Shown in pieces: positions 8,220-21,197 of a DNA stretch of 50,908 nt; within the stretch, counting starts at the first letter, position 1, and each line of letters starts with the position of its first letter. The stretch spans positions 1-50,908 of the forward strand of contig NZ_RHOR01000016.1 of NCBI RefSeq assembly GCF_003946625.1, given 5' to 3'. The translations under genes and the position numbers were made by a program. The notes below the pieces were generated by a model. That model was not told where the DNA came from. It saw only the letters and a list, made by a program, of their open reading frames with translations, and ran no database searches. This DNA comes from Companilactobacillus kedongensis (lineage in GTDB: Bacteria > Bacillota > Bacilli > Lactobacillales > Lactobacillaceae).

Positions 8220-8801
8220 GTGAAAGAACTTGAAGAGAGAATTAAAAAAGATGGTCGAGTATTAGGTAAGGATGTTTTGAAGGTTGATAGTTTCTTGAAC
8301 CATCAAGTTGATCCAATGTTGATGCAAAGCATGGGCAAGGAATTTTACGAACATTTTAAGGACCAAGGAATCAATAAAATATTAACAGTTGAATCATCAG
8401 GGATCGCTCCAGCTGTTATGGCTGGATTGAGTTTTGGCGTACCAGTTGTTTTTGCTAGAAAACATAAGTCAGTCACTTTGAATGACGATTTATATACATC
8501 TGAGGTTTATTCATATACTAAGAAAACTTCAAATCATATAAGTATTTCTAAGAAATACTTATCAAGCGATGATAATGTATTGATCATTGATGACTTTTTG
8601 GCTAATGGACAAGCTGTCAATGGCTTGAATACAATTATTGATGCAGCTGGTGCTAACTTGGCTGGGATTGGTATTGTTATTGAAAAGTCATTCCAAAAGG
8701 GAAGACAAATGATCGATAAAGCAGGAATTCCTATCTATTCATTAGCTAGAATCAAGGCTTTTGATAATGGACAAGTAGTTTTTGAAGAAGAAAAAGAGTA
8801 A
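8220..8801 (+). CDS. xpt: Xanthine phosphoribosyltransferase
   Basis: A 193-residue type I phosphoribosyltransferase that makes XMP from xanthine and PRPP in purine salvage. The family start ([19 protein letters not shown]), [11 protein letters not shown] and the PRPP loop [13 protein letters not shown] (about 122-134) are clear. I chose GTG at 8220, with GGGAG (8207-8211) as ribosome site, because it matches the usual N-terminus of Xpt. The gap to the previous gene is too short for a purine riboswitch, which often precedes xpt in Bacilli. It is followed at 20 bases by a purK-like gene and then purB. Confidence 0.95.
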   Translation: MKELEERIKKDGRVLGKDVLKVDSFLNHQVDPMLMQSMGKEFYEHFKDQGINKILTVESSGIAPAVMAGLSFGVPVVFARKHKSVTLNDDLYTSEVYSYTKKTSNHISISKKYLSSDDNVLIIDDFLANGQAVNGLNTIIDAAGANLAGIGIVIEKSFQKGRQMIDKAGIPIYSLARIKAFDNGQVVFEEEKE

Positions 8802-8821
8802 ATATTTAGGAAGGTGGACTT

Positions 8822-9952
8822 ATGACTTTTATTGCGCCCGGTAAAACTCTGGGAATAATCGGCGGCGGCAGTGAGACATATCTGTTTGAGCTTGAGGCAA
8901 AACGCATGGGATTTAGAACTGTTCTTTTGACAACTGAAGAGGATGATATTGCAACTCAAGCATCTGATGCATATTTGGTCGGCGATTTAGAGGGCAGTGA
9001 GAATTTAGCTGAATTGGGCCATAGAAGTGACCTTCTATTGTACATGGATGAGAACTTTGATAGTGACATTTTGGAAAGTCTCGAAAAAGAATATGACGTT
9101 GTACAAGGTTCCAATATGTTGGCAATCGTTCAAGATCGTTATATTGAAAGGACTTTTCTCAATTCTTTGAAGATAAATGTTCCACCATTTTTCTCGATAG
9201 TAACAGTTGATGATATAAAAAAGGCTGTTGAAGAAATTGGTTTTCCATGTATGATTAAACCGATCCAAAAAAATCAAAATGTTTTAAGGCGTCACGTACT
9301 TTATAATGAGTCTGATGTTGAGCATGTTCAGAGTTTATTGGCTAATGGGACTTATATTCTTGAAGCTTGGATCGATACTAAAGAAGAATATTCGATCATG
9401 GTCAGCAAGAGTAAGAACGGCAAGATCCATACTTTCCCAATGATCCGTGAAATTTATGATGGTTCACATTTGATGAGTTCTTATTTGTACAAAAAAAATG
9501 ATCCTGAAGTAGAAGCTGAAATTCAAAGAGTTGCGTTGATCATAGCTAATAACATTGAATATGTTGGTATTTTTGGAATAGGATTTATTATTTCAAATAG
9601 CGGCGTGTTATATGTTAAACGGATCTTTCCAGGAATTAATTATTCGGCTAATGTTTATCAAGAGGCAACGGGAGTGTCGCAATTTGAACTCCACATCCGG
9701 GCAATTTGTGACTGGCCAATTCCGGAAATCTATCCACTGATCAATGCGGCAACATTGAAGATAATTGAAGGAAATCTCCCTCAAAGTTTGGACTTGTTGC
9801 AAGAAAAGGCTCAATGGAAATTCAATTATTACACAGGTTTCAAGGCTAAAAATGACGCGGCTAGGGATGTTGGATATATCTCAGTCGTGTCGGACGATGA
9901 AGAAGATCTAAGAGAAGATATTTTATCAACTAAAATTTGGAGAGTAGAGTAA
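8822..9952 (+). CDS. Divergent PurK-like ATP-grasp protein
   Basis: A 376-residue protein with the PurK layout: N-terminal Rossmann-like domain (LGIIGGGSETYLFELEAKRM, about 9-28), ATP-grasp domain (about 100-285) and C-terminal domain. PurK makes N5-carboxyaminoimidazole ribonucleotide in purine synthesis. Two family motifs are altered: the usual GGGQLGRM is GGGSETYL, and the usual APRPHNSGHWT is KRIFPGINYSAN. A PurE partner gene is not in the window. It lies between xpt and purB with tight spacing (3 bases to purB). It may be a diverged second PurK or an ATP-grasp ligase with a changed substrate, so I withhold the symbol. Confidence 0.75.
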   Translation: MTFIAPGKTLGIIGGGSETYLFELEAKRMGFRTVLLTTEEDDIATQASDAYLVGDLEGSENLAELGHRSDLLLYMDENFDSDILESLEKEYDVVQGSNMLAIVQDRYIERTFLNSLKINVPPFFSIVTVDDIKKAVEEIGFPCMIKPIQKNQNVLRRHVLYNESDVEHVQSLLANGTYILEAWIDTKEEYSIMVSKSKNGKIHTFPMIREIYDGSHLMSSYLYKKNDPEVEAEIQRVALIIANNIEYVGIFGIGFIISNSGVLYVKRIFPGINYSANVYQEATGVSQFELHIRAICDWPIPEIYPLINAATLKIIEGNLPQSLDLLQEKAQWKFNYYTGFKAKNDAARDVGYISVVSDDEEDLREDILSTKIWRVE

Positions 9953-9955
9953 ATT

Positions 9956-11251
9956 ATGATTGATAGATATGTAACTAAGACCATGCGACCTATTTGGACT
10001 GATCAGAATAAGTATCAAGCTTGGTTGGAAGTAGAAATTGCCGCCGTTGAAGCTTGGAGTAAGCAAGGAGAAATTCCTGCTGAAGATGCAAAAAAAGTTG
10101 CTGAAAATGCTAAATTTGATGTAACTGAGATCCAAGAATTAGAAAAAATCACTAAGCATGATGTGGTTGCTTTTACAAGAGATGTTTCTAAATATTTGGG
10201 CGACGAAAAGAAGTGGGTCCACTTTGGATTAACTTCAACTGATGTTGTTGATACTGCTTACGGATACTTGATGAAGCAAGCTAACGACATTATTCGTCAA
10301 GATTTGAATCATTTCTTAGATGTTGTTGGCAAAAAGGCTCTTGAGTACAAAGATACAGTTATGATCGGACGTACTCATGGTGTACATGCTGAACCAACAA
10401 CTTTTGGGTTAGTTTTGGCTAACTGGTATTCTGAGATCAAGCGTGATATCGAACGTTTCGAACATGCTGCAAAGGGTGTCGAAGCTGGTAAAATCAGTGG
10501 AGCTGTTGGTAGTTTTGCTAATGTTCCACCTGAAGTTGAAGAATTTGTCTGCAACAAATTGGGTATCCGTCCACAAGAAATTTCTACTCAAGTATTACCA
10601 CGTGACTTGCATGCTGAATATATTCAGACAATGGCATTGATTGCAACTTCGATCGAACGTTTTGCATTGGAAGTTCGTCATCTACAGAGAACTGAAGTTA
10701 GAGAAGCTGAAGAGTTCTTTGCAGCCGGTCAAAAGGGTTCTTCTGCTATGCCACATAAACGTAACCCTATTGGTTCAGAAAACGTCACAGGACTTGCTAG
10801 GGTCATTAAAGGGCATGCTTTCACTGCCTTGGAAGATGTTCCTCTATGGCATGAACGGGATATCTCGCATAGTTCAGCTGAAAGAATCATTATTCCTGAT
10901 TCAACTGAATTATTAGATTACATCTTAGTTAGATTTACTAAGATCGTTGATGATTTAACAGTCTTTCCAGATAAGATGATCGAAAATATGAATCTTACGC
11001 ATGGATTGATTTATTCACAAAGAGTTCTTTTGAAGTTAGTTGAAAAGGGACTTAGCCGTGAAGCGGCCTACGATATTGTTCAACCAATGACTGCAAAAGT
11101 TTGGGATGAACAAAAAGATTTTCGAACACTATTAGAAAATGACAGTCGTGTGACTGATAAATTAACAGAGCAAGATTTGGATGATGCCTTTGATTATCAT
11201 TGGCATTTAAGAAATATTGATAATATTTTTAAACGTGTTGGATTAGAATAG
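9956..11251 (+). CDS. purB: Adenylosuccinate lyase
   Basis: A 431-residue enzyme of the fumarase/aspartase superfamily. It cleaves SAICAR in purine synthesis and adenylosuccinate in AMP formation. The superfamily signature [17 protein letters not shown] (about 261-277) and the TRDVSKYL and TSTDVVDTA segments are intact. Length equals the Bacillus enzyme. It starts 3 bases after the purK-like stop, so the two are translationally close. A terminator follows. Confidence 0.98.
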   Translation: MIDRYVTKTMRPIWTDQNKYQAWLEVEIAAVEAWSKQGEIPAEDAKKVAENAKFDVTEIQELEKITKHDVVAFTRDVSKYLGDEKKWVHFGLTSTDVVDTAYGYLMKQANDIIRQDLNHFLDVVGKKALEYKDTVMIGRTHGVHAEPTTFGLVLANWYSEIKRDIERFEHAAKGVEAGKISGAVGSFANVPPEVEEFVCNKLGIRPQEISTQVLPRDLHAEYIQTMALIATSIERFALEVRHLQRTEVREAEEFFAAGQKGSSAMPHKRNPIGSENVTGLARVIKGHAFTALEDVPLWHERDISHSSAERIIIPDSTELLDYILVRFTKIVDDLTVFPDKMIENMNLTHGLIYSQRVLLKLVEKGLSREAAYDIVQPMTAKVWDEQKDFRTLLENDSRVTDKLTEQDLDDAFDYHWHLRNIDNIFKRVGLE

Positions 11252-11263
11252 CGTTTAAAGTTG

Positions 11264-11309
11264 ATAAAAGCGGGTATTGTTTGCTGTGGCAAATGATATC
11301 CGCTTTTAT
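11264..11309 (+). terminator. purB terminator
   Basis: The outer arms AAAAGCGG and CCGCTTTT enclose an inner TTTGC/GCAAA hairpin, followed by T-rich sequence. Confidence 0.85.
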
Positions 11310-11422
11310 TACTGATTCTAAAAAATCCGTGTTAGTATTATTGTTATGAAAAATTTGCTACAATGTAAAATGAATGTTTTCTGTAAAACGTTGATATATT
11401 AAGGATTTGAGGGTTTATAAAA

Positions 11423-13666
11423 TTGGATGAAACTATGTTAAAAGGTTTGAATACTGAGCAAAAAGAGGCTGTGAAAACAACTGAAGGCCCACTATTGATC
11501 ATGGCAGGTGCTGGTAGTGGTAAAACACGTGTTTTGACACATCGTGTGGCATATCTTATCGAAGAAAAAAATGTCATGCCGTGGCATGTTTTAGCAATTA
11601 CTTTTACCAATAAAGCTGCTAAAGAAATGAAAGAACGTATTGGTAAATTGTTAGATGAGGCTGCAAATGATGTTTGGGTCTCAACTTTCCATTCATTGTG
11701 TGTCCGTATTTTAAGACGTGACATCGATAAAATGGGTAAGTCCCGTTCATTTACGATTTCAGATCCATCGGAACAACGTACTTTGATGAAGCAAATCCTC
11801 AACCGTATGAATTTAGATCCTAAGCGTTATGATCCACGTGCCATTTTAGCAACGATCAGTAATGCAAAAAACGATTTGGTAACACCGGAAGTTTATGCTC
11901 AAAATGCTAAGTCTCCATTTGAACAAATTGTCGCTAACTGTTACGACGCCTATACCAAAGAGATGGAGCGTAACCAAGCTTTAGATTTTGATGATTTGAT
12001 CATGCAAACCAATATTTTATTTGAACAATGTCCAGATGTTTTAGAATATTACCAAGAGAAATTTCAATATGTCCATGTTGATGAGTATCAGGATACTAAT
12101 GAAGCACAATACAAATTGGTTAAACAATTGGGTGCTAAATATCGTAATGTCTGTGTCGTTGGTGATGCTGACCAGAGTATTTATGGCTGGCGTGGAGCTA
12201 ACATGAAAAATATTATGAATTTTGAAGAAGATTATCCTGAAGCTACAACTATTAAATTGGAACAAAATTACCGTTCAACTAAAACAATTTTGAGTGCCGC
12301 TAATCAGGTCATTAGTCACAATACAAATCGTAAACCTAAGGAATTGTGGACTGATAATAAACAAGGCGATAAGATCAAATTTTATCGTGGTCAAAATGAA
12401 ACGGATGAAGCTCTTTATGTTATCGATCAGATCAAGAATCTTCTATTAAAGAATTTCAATTATGGAGATATGGCGATCCTCTATCGGACAAATGCTCAAT
12501 CACGTACGTTTGAAGAGAAACTTTTGTCAGCTAATATACCATATAAGATTATTGGTGGACACAAATTCTACGATCGTAAAGAAATCAAAGATATTATGGC
12601 TTATTTGAGATTAGTTGCTAATCATGACGATTCCATGAGTTTTCAACGTGTTATTAATAGTCCTAAACGTGGAATCGGACCAGGTACGATCGACAAACTT
12701 CAAAATTATGCCGACGAACATGGTTGGTCATTATTAGAAGCCTGTGAAAATATTGAATTATCACCGTTAGCTGCTAAACCGAGAAAAACCTTTGAAGAAT
12801 TTTATAAGATGATCACTGATTTATCCAAAATGGCTCAATCTAATTCAATGACTGATTTGATGGAACAATTGTTAGAACAATCAGATTATGTTGATGAATT
12901 AAAGAAACAAAATAATTTAGAATCACAGTCGAGAATTGAAAATATTCAAGAACTTTTGACAGTTACAACGCAATTTGATCAGACTTATGAACCAGATCCA
13001 GAGATTGATGAAACTAGACTTGAGTCGTTCTTAACTGAACTATCGTTGGTTAGTGATCAAGATGACTTGGAAGAAGATCAACAAGAAGTTACTTTGATGA
13101 CATTACATGCTGCTAAAGGATTGGAATTTCCGGTTGTCTTCCTAGTTGGTATGGAAGAGGGAATCTTCCCACTATCACGTGCCATGATGAAACAAGAAGA
13201 GCTAGAAGAGGAACGTCGTTTAGCTTATGTGGGAATAACTAGGGCAGAAAAAGTCTTATATCTGACAAATGCCTATAGTCGTATGCTTTATGGACGTTTG
13301 CAAAGTAATCAAGTGTCACGATTTGTTGAAGAAATAGACGATGATAACTTAGAATTGGTCAATAAAAATGCTGGTAGTATCCCAATGCGCAGTAAAGAAA
13401 AAGAATTTCCATTCAGTAAACGTCGTTACGAGTCAGCTCTACATGGAAGCTACAAGGTTGAGGCTAAGACTAAGGCCAGTGGTGCTCAAGGTGCTGAAAA
13501 AGTTCGTTGGAATATTGGCGATAAAGTGATGCACAAAAAATGGGGCGAAGGAACTGTCGTTAAGGTTAATGGAGCAGGTGAAGCCGCTGAATTGGATATT
13601 GCATTTGATAATGAAGGAATTAAACGTTTGTTAGCAGAATATGCACCTATCAAAAAGGAAAGCTAA
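11423..13666 (+). CDS. pcrA: ATP-dependent DNA helicase PcrA
   Basis: A 747-residue UvrD/Rep-family 3'-5' helicase acting in repair and replication restart. Walker A is AGAGSGKTRVLTHR (about 30-43). The DEYQDTN Walker B, the GDADQSIYGWRGA motif, LEQNYRS, and the C-terminal TLHAAKGLEFPVVF and YVGITRAE motifs are all present. The C-terminal Tudor-like tail that contacts RNA polymerase in PcrA is visible (GDKVMHKKWGEGTVV). It starts with TTG at 11423 behind GAGGG. It begins the conserved pcrA-ligA-camS-gatCAB run; ligA follows 17 bases later. Confidence 0.97.
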   Translation: MDETMLKGLNTEQKEAVKTTEGPLLIMAGAGSGKTRVLTHRVAYLIEEKNVMPWHVLAITFTNKAAKEMKERIGKLLDEAANDVWVSTFHSLCVRILRRDIDKMGKSRSFTISDPSEQRTLMKQILNRMNLDPKRYDPRAILATISNAKNDLVTPEVYAQNAKSPFEQIVANCYDAYTKEMERNQALDFDDLIMQTNILFEQCPDVLEYYQEKFQYVHVDEYQDTNEAQYKLVKQLGAKYRNVCVVGDADQSIYGWRGANMKNIMNFEEDYPEATTIKLEQNYRSTKTILSAANQVISHNTNRKPKELWTDNKQGDKIKFYRGQNETDEALYVIDQIKNLLLKNFNYGDMAILYRTNAQSRTFEEKLLSANIPYKIIGGHKFYDRKEIKDIMAYLRLVANHDDSMSFQRVINSPKRGIGPGTIDKLQNYADEHGWSLLEACENIELSPLAAKPRKTFEEFYKMITDLSKMAQSNSMTDLMEQLLEQSDYVDELKKQNNLESQSRIENIQELLTVTTQFDQTYEPDPEIDETRLESFLTELSLVSDQDDLEEDQQEVTLMTLHAAKGLEFPVVFLVGMEEGIFPLSRAMMKQEELEEERRLAYVGITRAEKVLYLTNAYSRMLYGRLQSNQVSRFVEEIDDDNLELVNKNAGSIPMRSKEKEFPFSKRRYESALHGSYKVEAKTKASGAQGAEKVRWNIGDKVMHKKWGEGTVVKVNGAGEAAELDIAFDNEGIKRLLAEYAPIKKES

Positions 13667-13674
13667 TTTTGTAG

Positions 13675-15702
<2,028 letters not shown>

Positions 15703-15712
15703 GAGAAAAGTT

Positions 15713-16846
15713 TTGAAAAAAGTCATAAAATCTACAGCACTGATATTTTTGTGTTCACTTCTTTTAGCAGGTTGTGGGAATCTTCAAGATTCTAGTCTTT
15801 CATCTGGAAGTGGTAACAGCAGTAAGAGCAGTGTTCAAACATCAAATGCATCTGATTCAGGGTCATACGATGTTCTAATGAGTAATGGTAAGTATAAGAC
15901 AAGTCCAATTTCAGGATTGACTGCTGCTGATAATAGCAATGCCTTCAACAGTCGCAGTTTTGAGAGTGGTCTATTGAGTTTGTCTAAAAAAGAATATTCA
16001 ACAAATTCTTACACTTTCCAAGAGGGACAAATTCTTAAGTCTTCAGTTGTTAACAAATGGTTGGAAAGAAAATCAAAGAGTAATACAACTGGTTTAAATC
16101 CAGCATCAAATGGTTCAAAGAATGAAAATAAACGTAATCCAATGTATTTACAACAAATGCTTGAAGAAGATTATCTTCAAAAACAAGATGGAAAATACAA
16201 ATTAGCAGGTATGTCGATCGGAATTGCAATCAATAAAGTCGATTACTACCAAAAGAAGCAATATGGTGCTACATTTAAAACCACTATCAGCCGTGCTGAA
16301 CAAAAAGAACAAGGTGAGAAAATTGCCAAAGAAGTCGTTAAACGTTTACGTAAGATGAATAAAGTTGGTAATATTCCAATCGTCGTTGGTCTTTATTCAG
16401 TTGCACCTGAGGATACATTAGTCGGTGGAACTTACTTCCAATACTCAGTAAGTAAGAGCGGTGATTTAGATAGTTGGAAAGAATTGAATTACAAGAATCA
16501 AATGTTACCAACTGTTAATAATGAAACGGCTGTTAATAGTAGTGATTCAGATGCCTTTTCAAACTTTAAAGATAATATCCAAGATTATTTCCCTAATTTG
16601 TCAGGTGTAACGGCTCAAGCCCATTATGATGGAAACAATCTTAAATCGATGGATATTACCATTAACACTCAATTTGACGGCTTGGCTCAAGTAACTAGTT
16701 TTGCCCAGTTCGTTCAAAACAGTGCTACTAAATATTTACCATCAAGTGCAAACCTAGATATTAATATTCAGACCGTCGATGAACAACAAGCTGTTGTTAC
16801 TAGAACTGATGGTAAGTTCTATACTCACGTTTATAACGCAGATTAG
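15713..16846 (+). CDS. camS: CamS-family sex-pheromone-precursor lipoprotein
   Basis: A 377-residue lipoprotein with signal KKVIKSTALIFLCSLLLAGC; the lipobox cysteine is near residue 21. In enterococci the cleaved signal peptide of CamS-family lipoproteins is a conjugation pheromone; the mature protein's role is unknown. The chosen start is TTG at 15713 with AGGAG 7 bases upstream; the longer frame from 15686 would spoil the signal peptide. A serine/asparagine-rich linker follows the cysteine. The position between ligA and gatC is conserved in Firmicutes. Confidence 0.93.
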   Translation: MKKVIKSTALIFLCSLLLAGCGNLQDSSLSSGSGNSSKSSVQTSNASDSGSYDVLMSNGKYKTSPISGLTAADNSNAFNSRSFESGLLSLSKKEYSTNSYTFQEGQILKSSVVNKWLERKSKSNTTGLNPASNGSKNENKRNPMYLQQMLEEDYLQKQDGKYKLAGMSIGIAINKVDYYQKKQYGATFKTTISRAEQKEQGEKIAKEVVKRLRKMNKVGNIPIVVGLYSVAPEDTLVGGTYFQYSVSKSGDLDSWKELNYKNQMLPTVNNETAVNSSDSDAFSNFKDNIQDYFPNLSGVTAQAHYDGNNLKSMDITINTQFDGLAQVTSFAQFVQNSATKYLPSSANLDINIQTVDEQQAVVTRTDGKFYTHVYNAD

Positions 16847-16916
16847 AGAGTATATATAATCTTGATCTTTCAGATTCTGTTTAAATAAAACCCATTCATT
16901 AATAAGGAGATATTTC

Positions 16917-17216
16917 ATGATTTCTAAAGAAGAAATTTTACATGTGGCTGAATTGGCTAACTTGAAGTTAAAAGATGATGAAGTAGATGGCTTCGTTAGT
17001 CAACTAGGAAAAATCGTCAACATGGAAGGCAATCTTGCCAGTGTAGATACAACTAATATTGAACCCACATACAACATGGGAGATACAAGTACAACATTCC
17101 GTGAAGATAAGGGAATTCATACTCAAACTAGAGAGCAAATGTTTGAAAATGTTCCTGAATCTGAGGATAACTTGATCAAAGTTCCTACGATTGTTGCAAA
17201 GGGGGAAGATGAATAG
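16917..17216 (+). CDS. gatC: Asp-tRNA(Asn)/Glu-tRNA(Gln) amidotransferase subunit C
   Basis: A 99-residue GatC, the small subunit that wraps GatA and GatB. The signature [10 protein letters not shown] near the N-terminus and FREDKG in the second half are typical. It has an AAGGAG ribosome site. Its stop overlaps the GTG start of gatA (TAGTG), so translation is coupled. Confidence 0.97.
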   Translation: MISKEEILHVAELANLKLKDDEVDGFVSQLGKIVNMEGNLASVDTTNIEPTYNMGDTSTTFREDKGIHTQTREQMFENVPESEDNLIKVPTIVAKGEDE

Positions 17217-18673
17217 TGAACTATTTAAACGAGACAATTGATTCTTTACATAAGAAGTTGGCAGATAAAGAATTAACTTCAAAAGAATTAACAGAACAAA
17301 CACTAGCTGGTATCAAAGAAACTGATAAGGATATTTCTGCGTTTATCACTGTTAATGACAAAGCAACTGAAGTAGCTCAAAAAGTTGATGAAGACGGTAT
17401 CAAGGGACCATTATCTGGTATTCCTATTGCTATCAAGGATAATATTGTCAGCAATGGTATCAAGACTACTGCTGCAAGCAAGATCTTGTACAATTTCATG
17501 CCAGTTTACAGTGCCACAGTTCTAGAAAAACTAGAGAGTGCCGGTGCTATCAATATTGGTAAAACAAATATGGATGAGTTTGCCATGGGTTCATCTACTG
17601 AAACTTCATTCTTTGGGAATACACATAACCCTTGGAATCTAGATTCAGTTCCTGGTGGTTCTTCAGGTGGTTCAGCGGCTGCTGTTGCTTCTGGTGAAGT
17701 AGTTGCTGCTCTTGGTACAGATACTGGTGGTTCAATTCGTCAACCTGCTGCCTTTAATGGTATTTTTGGTATTAAACCAACTTATGGACGTGTATCACGT
17801 TGGGGTATTATTGCCTTTGCATCAAGTCTTGATCAAGTAGGTGTTATGACAAAACGTGTTGAAGATTCAGCAACTGTTCTTTCAACTATGGCTGGTCATG
17901 ATTACCATGATAGTACTAGTTCAGAAAAGGAAGTTCCTGATTATCGTGCCAATCTTAATAAAGATATGAATGGCGTTAAAATCGCTATTCCTAAAGAATT
18001 CTGGCATGAAGGTGCTGATCCTGAAGTTATCCAACAAGTAAATAACGCAATTGATGCTTATAAGAAAATGGGTGCAACTGTTGAAGAGGTTAGTCTTCCA
18101 ACTTTGAAACATGCGGTTGAAGTTTATTATGTTTTAGCTTCTAGTGAAGCCTCATCAAACTTGCAAAGATATGATGGTGTTCGTTATGGATTCCGTGCTA
18201 AAGACGTTAAGAATATCAAAGATCTCTTTGTTAACTCACGTTCTGAAGGATTTGGTGATGAAGTTAAACGTCGTATCATGCTAGGAACATTCGCTCTTTC
18301 AGCAGGTGCATATGATGCTTACTTTAAGAAAGCCGCTCAAGTTAGAACTATTTTTATTCAAGAAATGAATGAAGTCCTTGATAAATATGACTTGATCATG
18401 GGACCATCAACAACAAGTGCCGCCTTTAAGATCGGTGCTAAAATTGATGATCCATTGGCAATGTACATGAATGATATTTTGACAATTCCTGCTAACTTAG
18501 CCGGTTTGCCAGCTGCTTCTGTTCCTGCAGGACTAGCTAACGGTATGCCAGTTGGACTTCAAATCATGGCAAAACCATTTAATGAGCAGGCTATTTTCAA
18601 TGCTGCTTACGCATTACAAGAAGAAAATAAATTTTATGAAAAAATACCAACTGCTTTAAAGGGGGAAGACTAA
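17216..18673 (+). CDS. gatA: Glu-tRNA(Gln) amidotransferase subunit A
   Basis: A 485-residue amidase-signature enzyme that releases ammonia from glutamine for transamidation of Glu-tRNA(Gln). The Ser-cisSer-Lys triad lies in IAIKDNI (Lys, about 79) and [16 protein letters not shown] (about 150-165). It starts with GTG overlapping the gatC stop and ends overlapping the gatB start (TAATG). These overlaps suit fixed stoichiometry of the GatCAB complex. Confidence 0.98.
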   Translation: MNYLNETIDSLHKKLADKELTSKELTEQTLAGIKETDKDISAFITVNDKATEVAQKVDEDGIKGPLSGIPIAIKDNIVSNGIKTTAASKILYNFMPVYSATVLEKLESAGAINIGKTNMDEFAMGSSTETSFFGNTHNPWNLDSVPGGSSGGSAAAVASGEVVAALGTDTGGSIRQPAAFNGIFGIKPTYGRVSRWGIIAFASSLDQVGVMTKRVEDSATVLSTMAGHDYHDSTSSEKEVPDYRANLNKDMNGVKIAIPKEFWHEGADPEVIQQVNNAIDAYKKMGATVEEVSLPTLKHAVEVYYVLASSEASSNLQRYDGVRYGFRAKDVKNIKDLFVNSRSEGFGDEVKRRIMLGTFALSAGAYDAYFKKAAQVRTIFIQEMNEVLDKYDLIMGPSTTSAAFKIGAKIDDPLAMYMNDILTIPANLAGLPAASVPAGLANGMPVGLQIMAKPFNEQAIFNAAYALQEENKFYEKIPTALKGED

Positions 18674-20103
18674 TGAATTTTGAAACTACTATCGGTCTAG
18701 AAGTTCACGTTGAGCTAAAGACAAAATCAAAAATGTTTAGTCCTTCACCAGTTGCCTATGGTGCAGAATCTAATATCAATACCAACGTAATTGATTTTGG
18801 TTTCCCTGGAACATTACCAACTGTTAATAAAGAAGGATACAGACTAGGTGTTATGGTTGCATTAGCCTTGAATGCCAATGTTGAAAATCACACACACTTT
18901 GATCGTAAGAACTACTTCTATCCAGATAATCCCAAAGCTTATCAATTAACACAACATGACAAACCTTTGGCTCATGATGGTTGGATCGAAATCGAAGTTG
19001 ACGGTAAAAAGAAAAAGATCGGTATTGAAGAACTTCATGTTGAAGAAGATGCTGGTAAGAATACCCACGGAAATGACGGCTATTCTTATGTCGATTTGAA
19101 CCGTCAAGGTACACCGCTGATTGAAATTGTTTCAAAGGCTGATATGCATTCTCCTGAAGAAGCTTATCAATATCTTGAGAAACTTCGTCAAATTGTTCAA
19201 TTTACTGGTGCTTCTGATGTTAAGATGGAAGAGGGTTCAATGCGTGTTGATACAAATATTTCAATTCGCCCTGTTGGATCTGACAAATTCGGAACAAAGG
19301 TCGAACTAAAGAACTTGAACTCATTTAACTTTGTTAAATTAGGTTTAGCTTATGAAGAAAAACGCCAGTCAGCTATCATTAAAAATGGTGGTAGTATCGG
19401 ACAAGAAACAAGACGTTTTGATGAAAAAACTGGTGAGACAATGCTTATGCGTGTAAAATCTGGTGCTGATGACTATCGTTATTTCCCAGAACCAGATTTA
19501 CCAGGATTTGAAGTTTCTCCTGATTGGGTCAAAGAAATTCAAGATAATTTGCCTGAACCAGCTGACAAGCGTCGTAAACGTTATGTTGACGAGTTAGGTA
19601 TTCCTGAATATGATGCTGGCGTTTTAACAGATACTAAGGAAATGTCAGATTTCTTTGATGAAGCTGTTAAATTTGGAGCAAATCCTAAACTAGTTTCTAA
19701 CTGGTTGATGGGTGAAGTTAATGCCTACTTGAATGATAAGAAGATGGGTCTATTAGATACTAAATTGACTCCAAAGAACTTATCTACAATGATCAAATTG
19801 ATTTCAGATGGAACAATTTCATCTAAAATCGCTAAAAAGGTCTTTAAAGAAACAATTAGTAATGGAACAGAACCAGAAGGCTGGGTTAAAGAAAAGGGAC
19901 TTGTTCAAGAGTCTGATCCCGCTGTCTTAACACCAATGATCACTGAAATCTTAGATAATAACCAACAATCTATAGATGACTTTAAGAATGGTAAAGACCG
20001 TGCTGTCGGCTACTTAGTTGGTCAAATCATGAAACAAACTCATGGTCAGGCTAATCCTAAAGTGGTAAATAAGATCTTGATGTCCGAGCTGAATAATCGT
20101 TAG
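18673..20103 (+). CDS. gatB: Asp/Glu-tRNA amidotransferase subunit B
   Basis: A 476-residue GatB, which binds the misacylated tRNA and carries the kinase-like site. The N-terminal [20 protein letters not shown] and the family signature [17 protein letters not shown] (about 141-157) are present. The C-terminal YqeY-like domain ends [14 protein letters not shown]. It is translationally coupled to gatA, and dagK follows 12 bases after the stop. Confidence 0.98.
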   Translation: MNFETTIGLEVHVELKTKSKMFSPSPVAYGAESNINTNVIDFGFPGTLPTVNKEGYRLGVMVALALNANVENHTHFDRKNYFYPDNPKAYQLTQHDKPLAHDGWIEIEVDGKKKKIGIEELHVEEDAGKNTHGNDGYSYVDLNRQGTPLIEIVSKADMHSPEEAYQYLEKLRQIVQFTGASDVKMEEGSMRVDTNISIRPVGSDKFGTKVELKNLNSFNFVKLGLAYEEKRQSAIIKNGGSIGQETRRFDEKTGETMLMRVKSGADDYRYFPEPDLPGFEVSPDWVKEIQDNLPEPADKRRKRYVDELGIPEYDAGVLTDTKEMSDFFDEAVKFGANPKLVSNWLMGEVNAYLNDKKMGLLDTKLTPKNLSTMIKLISDGTISSKIAKKVFKETISNGTEPEGWVKEKGLVQESDPAVLTPMITEILDNNQQSIDDFKNGKDRAVGYLVGQIMKQTHGQANPKVVNKILMSELNNR

Positions 20104-20115
20104 TGAGGGTTAATT

Positions 20116-21099
20116 ATGCGTGCTAGATTGATATACAATCCTACATCCGGGCATGAAACGTTGAGGAATAATGTAGGTGAAATTTTAAATGTATTGGAAA
20201 AGGCCGGCTATGAAGCTAGTGCTTTTCGTACTACGCCGAAAAAGAATTCTGCCTTGGATGAGGCTAGACGTGTGGCACAAGAAAACTTTGATTTGATTGT
20301 CGCTGCTGGTGGAGATGGAACTATTAATGAGGTCGTTAATGGAGTTGCTCCATTAGATAAACGTCCAGAATTAGCCATTATTCCTGCTGGTACGACTAAT
20401 GATTACGCCAGAGCTTTGAAGATACCACGTGATGATGTGGTCGAAGCTGCTAAGATAATTTTAAAAAATCAAAAAATACCTGTTGATATCGGGAAGGCCG
20501 GTAGCAATTATTTCATTAATATTGCTGGTGGCGGCTCAATGACTGAGTTAACTTATGAAGTTCCTTCAGCCTATAAGTCAATTCTTGGTTACTTAGCATA
20601 TTTGGTCAAAGGTGCTGAAATGCTACCTAGGATCAATCCGATTGATATGCATATAACATATGATGACGGTGTTTTTGATGGCAAAGCTACTATGTTTCTG
20701 ATTGGTTTGACTAATTCAATCGGAGGTATGGAACAAATTGCTCCCGATTCCGTTATCGGTGATGGAACATTCTCTTTGATTATTGTTAAAGAAACAAATC
20801 TTAGAGATTTAGTACATTTGATCGCACTTGTTTTAAATGGCGGCCGTCATGTCAATAATCCTAAAATCATTTATACGAAGACTAAGAAATTAACTGTTAA
20901 GGCTAATGATGAAAATCGTATTATGATCAACTTGGATGGTGAATATGGTGGGGATGCTCCGATGGAATTTGTTAATCTTCATCAACATTTAAATATCTAC
21001 GCTAACGTTGACTCAATGCCAGCTAAAGCAATTGATACTACTATCAGTGAACAAGATGCTGGTAAAAAGATCATTGAAGAAGAAAAGAACTTAGGTTAG
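20116..21099 (+). CDS. dagK: Diacylglycerol kinase (DagK/DgkB)
   Basis: A 327-residue soluble lipid kinase of the DAGK catalytic family. It recycles diacylglycerol, released in lipoteichoic acid synthesis, to phosphatidic acid. The nucleotide motif GGDGTINEVVNG (about 71-82) and PAGTTNDYARAL (about 94-105) are intact. It is the last gene of the gat run, with a terminator after it. Confidence 0.95.
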   Translation: MRARLIYNPTSGHETLRNNVGEILNVLEKAGYEASAFRTTPKKNSALDEARRVAQENFDLIVAAGGDGTINEVVNGVAPLDKRPELAIIPAGTTNDYARALKIPRDDVVEAAKIILKNQKIPVDIGKAGSNYFINIAGGGSMTELTYEVPSAYKSILGYLAYLVKGAEMLPRINPIDMHITYDDGVFDGKATMFLIGLTNSIGGMEQIAPDSVIGDGTFSLIIVKETNLRDLVHLIALVLNGGRHVNNPKIIYTKTKKLTVKANDENRIMINLDGEYGGDAPMEFVNLHQHLNIYANVDSMPAKAIDTTISEQDAGKKIIEEEKNLG

Positions 21100-21115
21100 A
21101 ATTAACAACGCAAAG

Positions 21116-21152
21116 AAAGTGCGATATTTGCTGAGCAAATGTCGCACTTTTT
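21116..21152 (+). terminator. dagK terminator
   Basis: AAGTGCGA and TCGCACTT pair, extended inward by ATTTGCT/AGCAAAT, with a T-run at the 3' side. Confidence 0.92.
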
Positions 21153-21197
21153 GGAGTTATGGAATATAACTAAAATATAGAATTAATAGGATAAAAT

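Noticed and set aside
11344-11802. 152-codon minus-strand frame over the start of pcrA
   Set aside because: Overlaps the Walker A region of pcrA; composition and lack of family features show a shadow frame.
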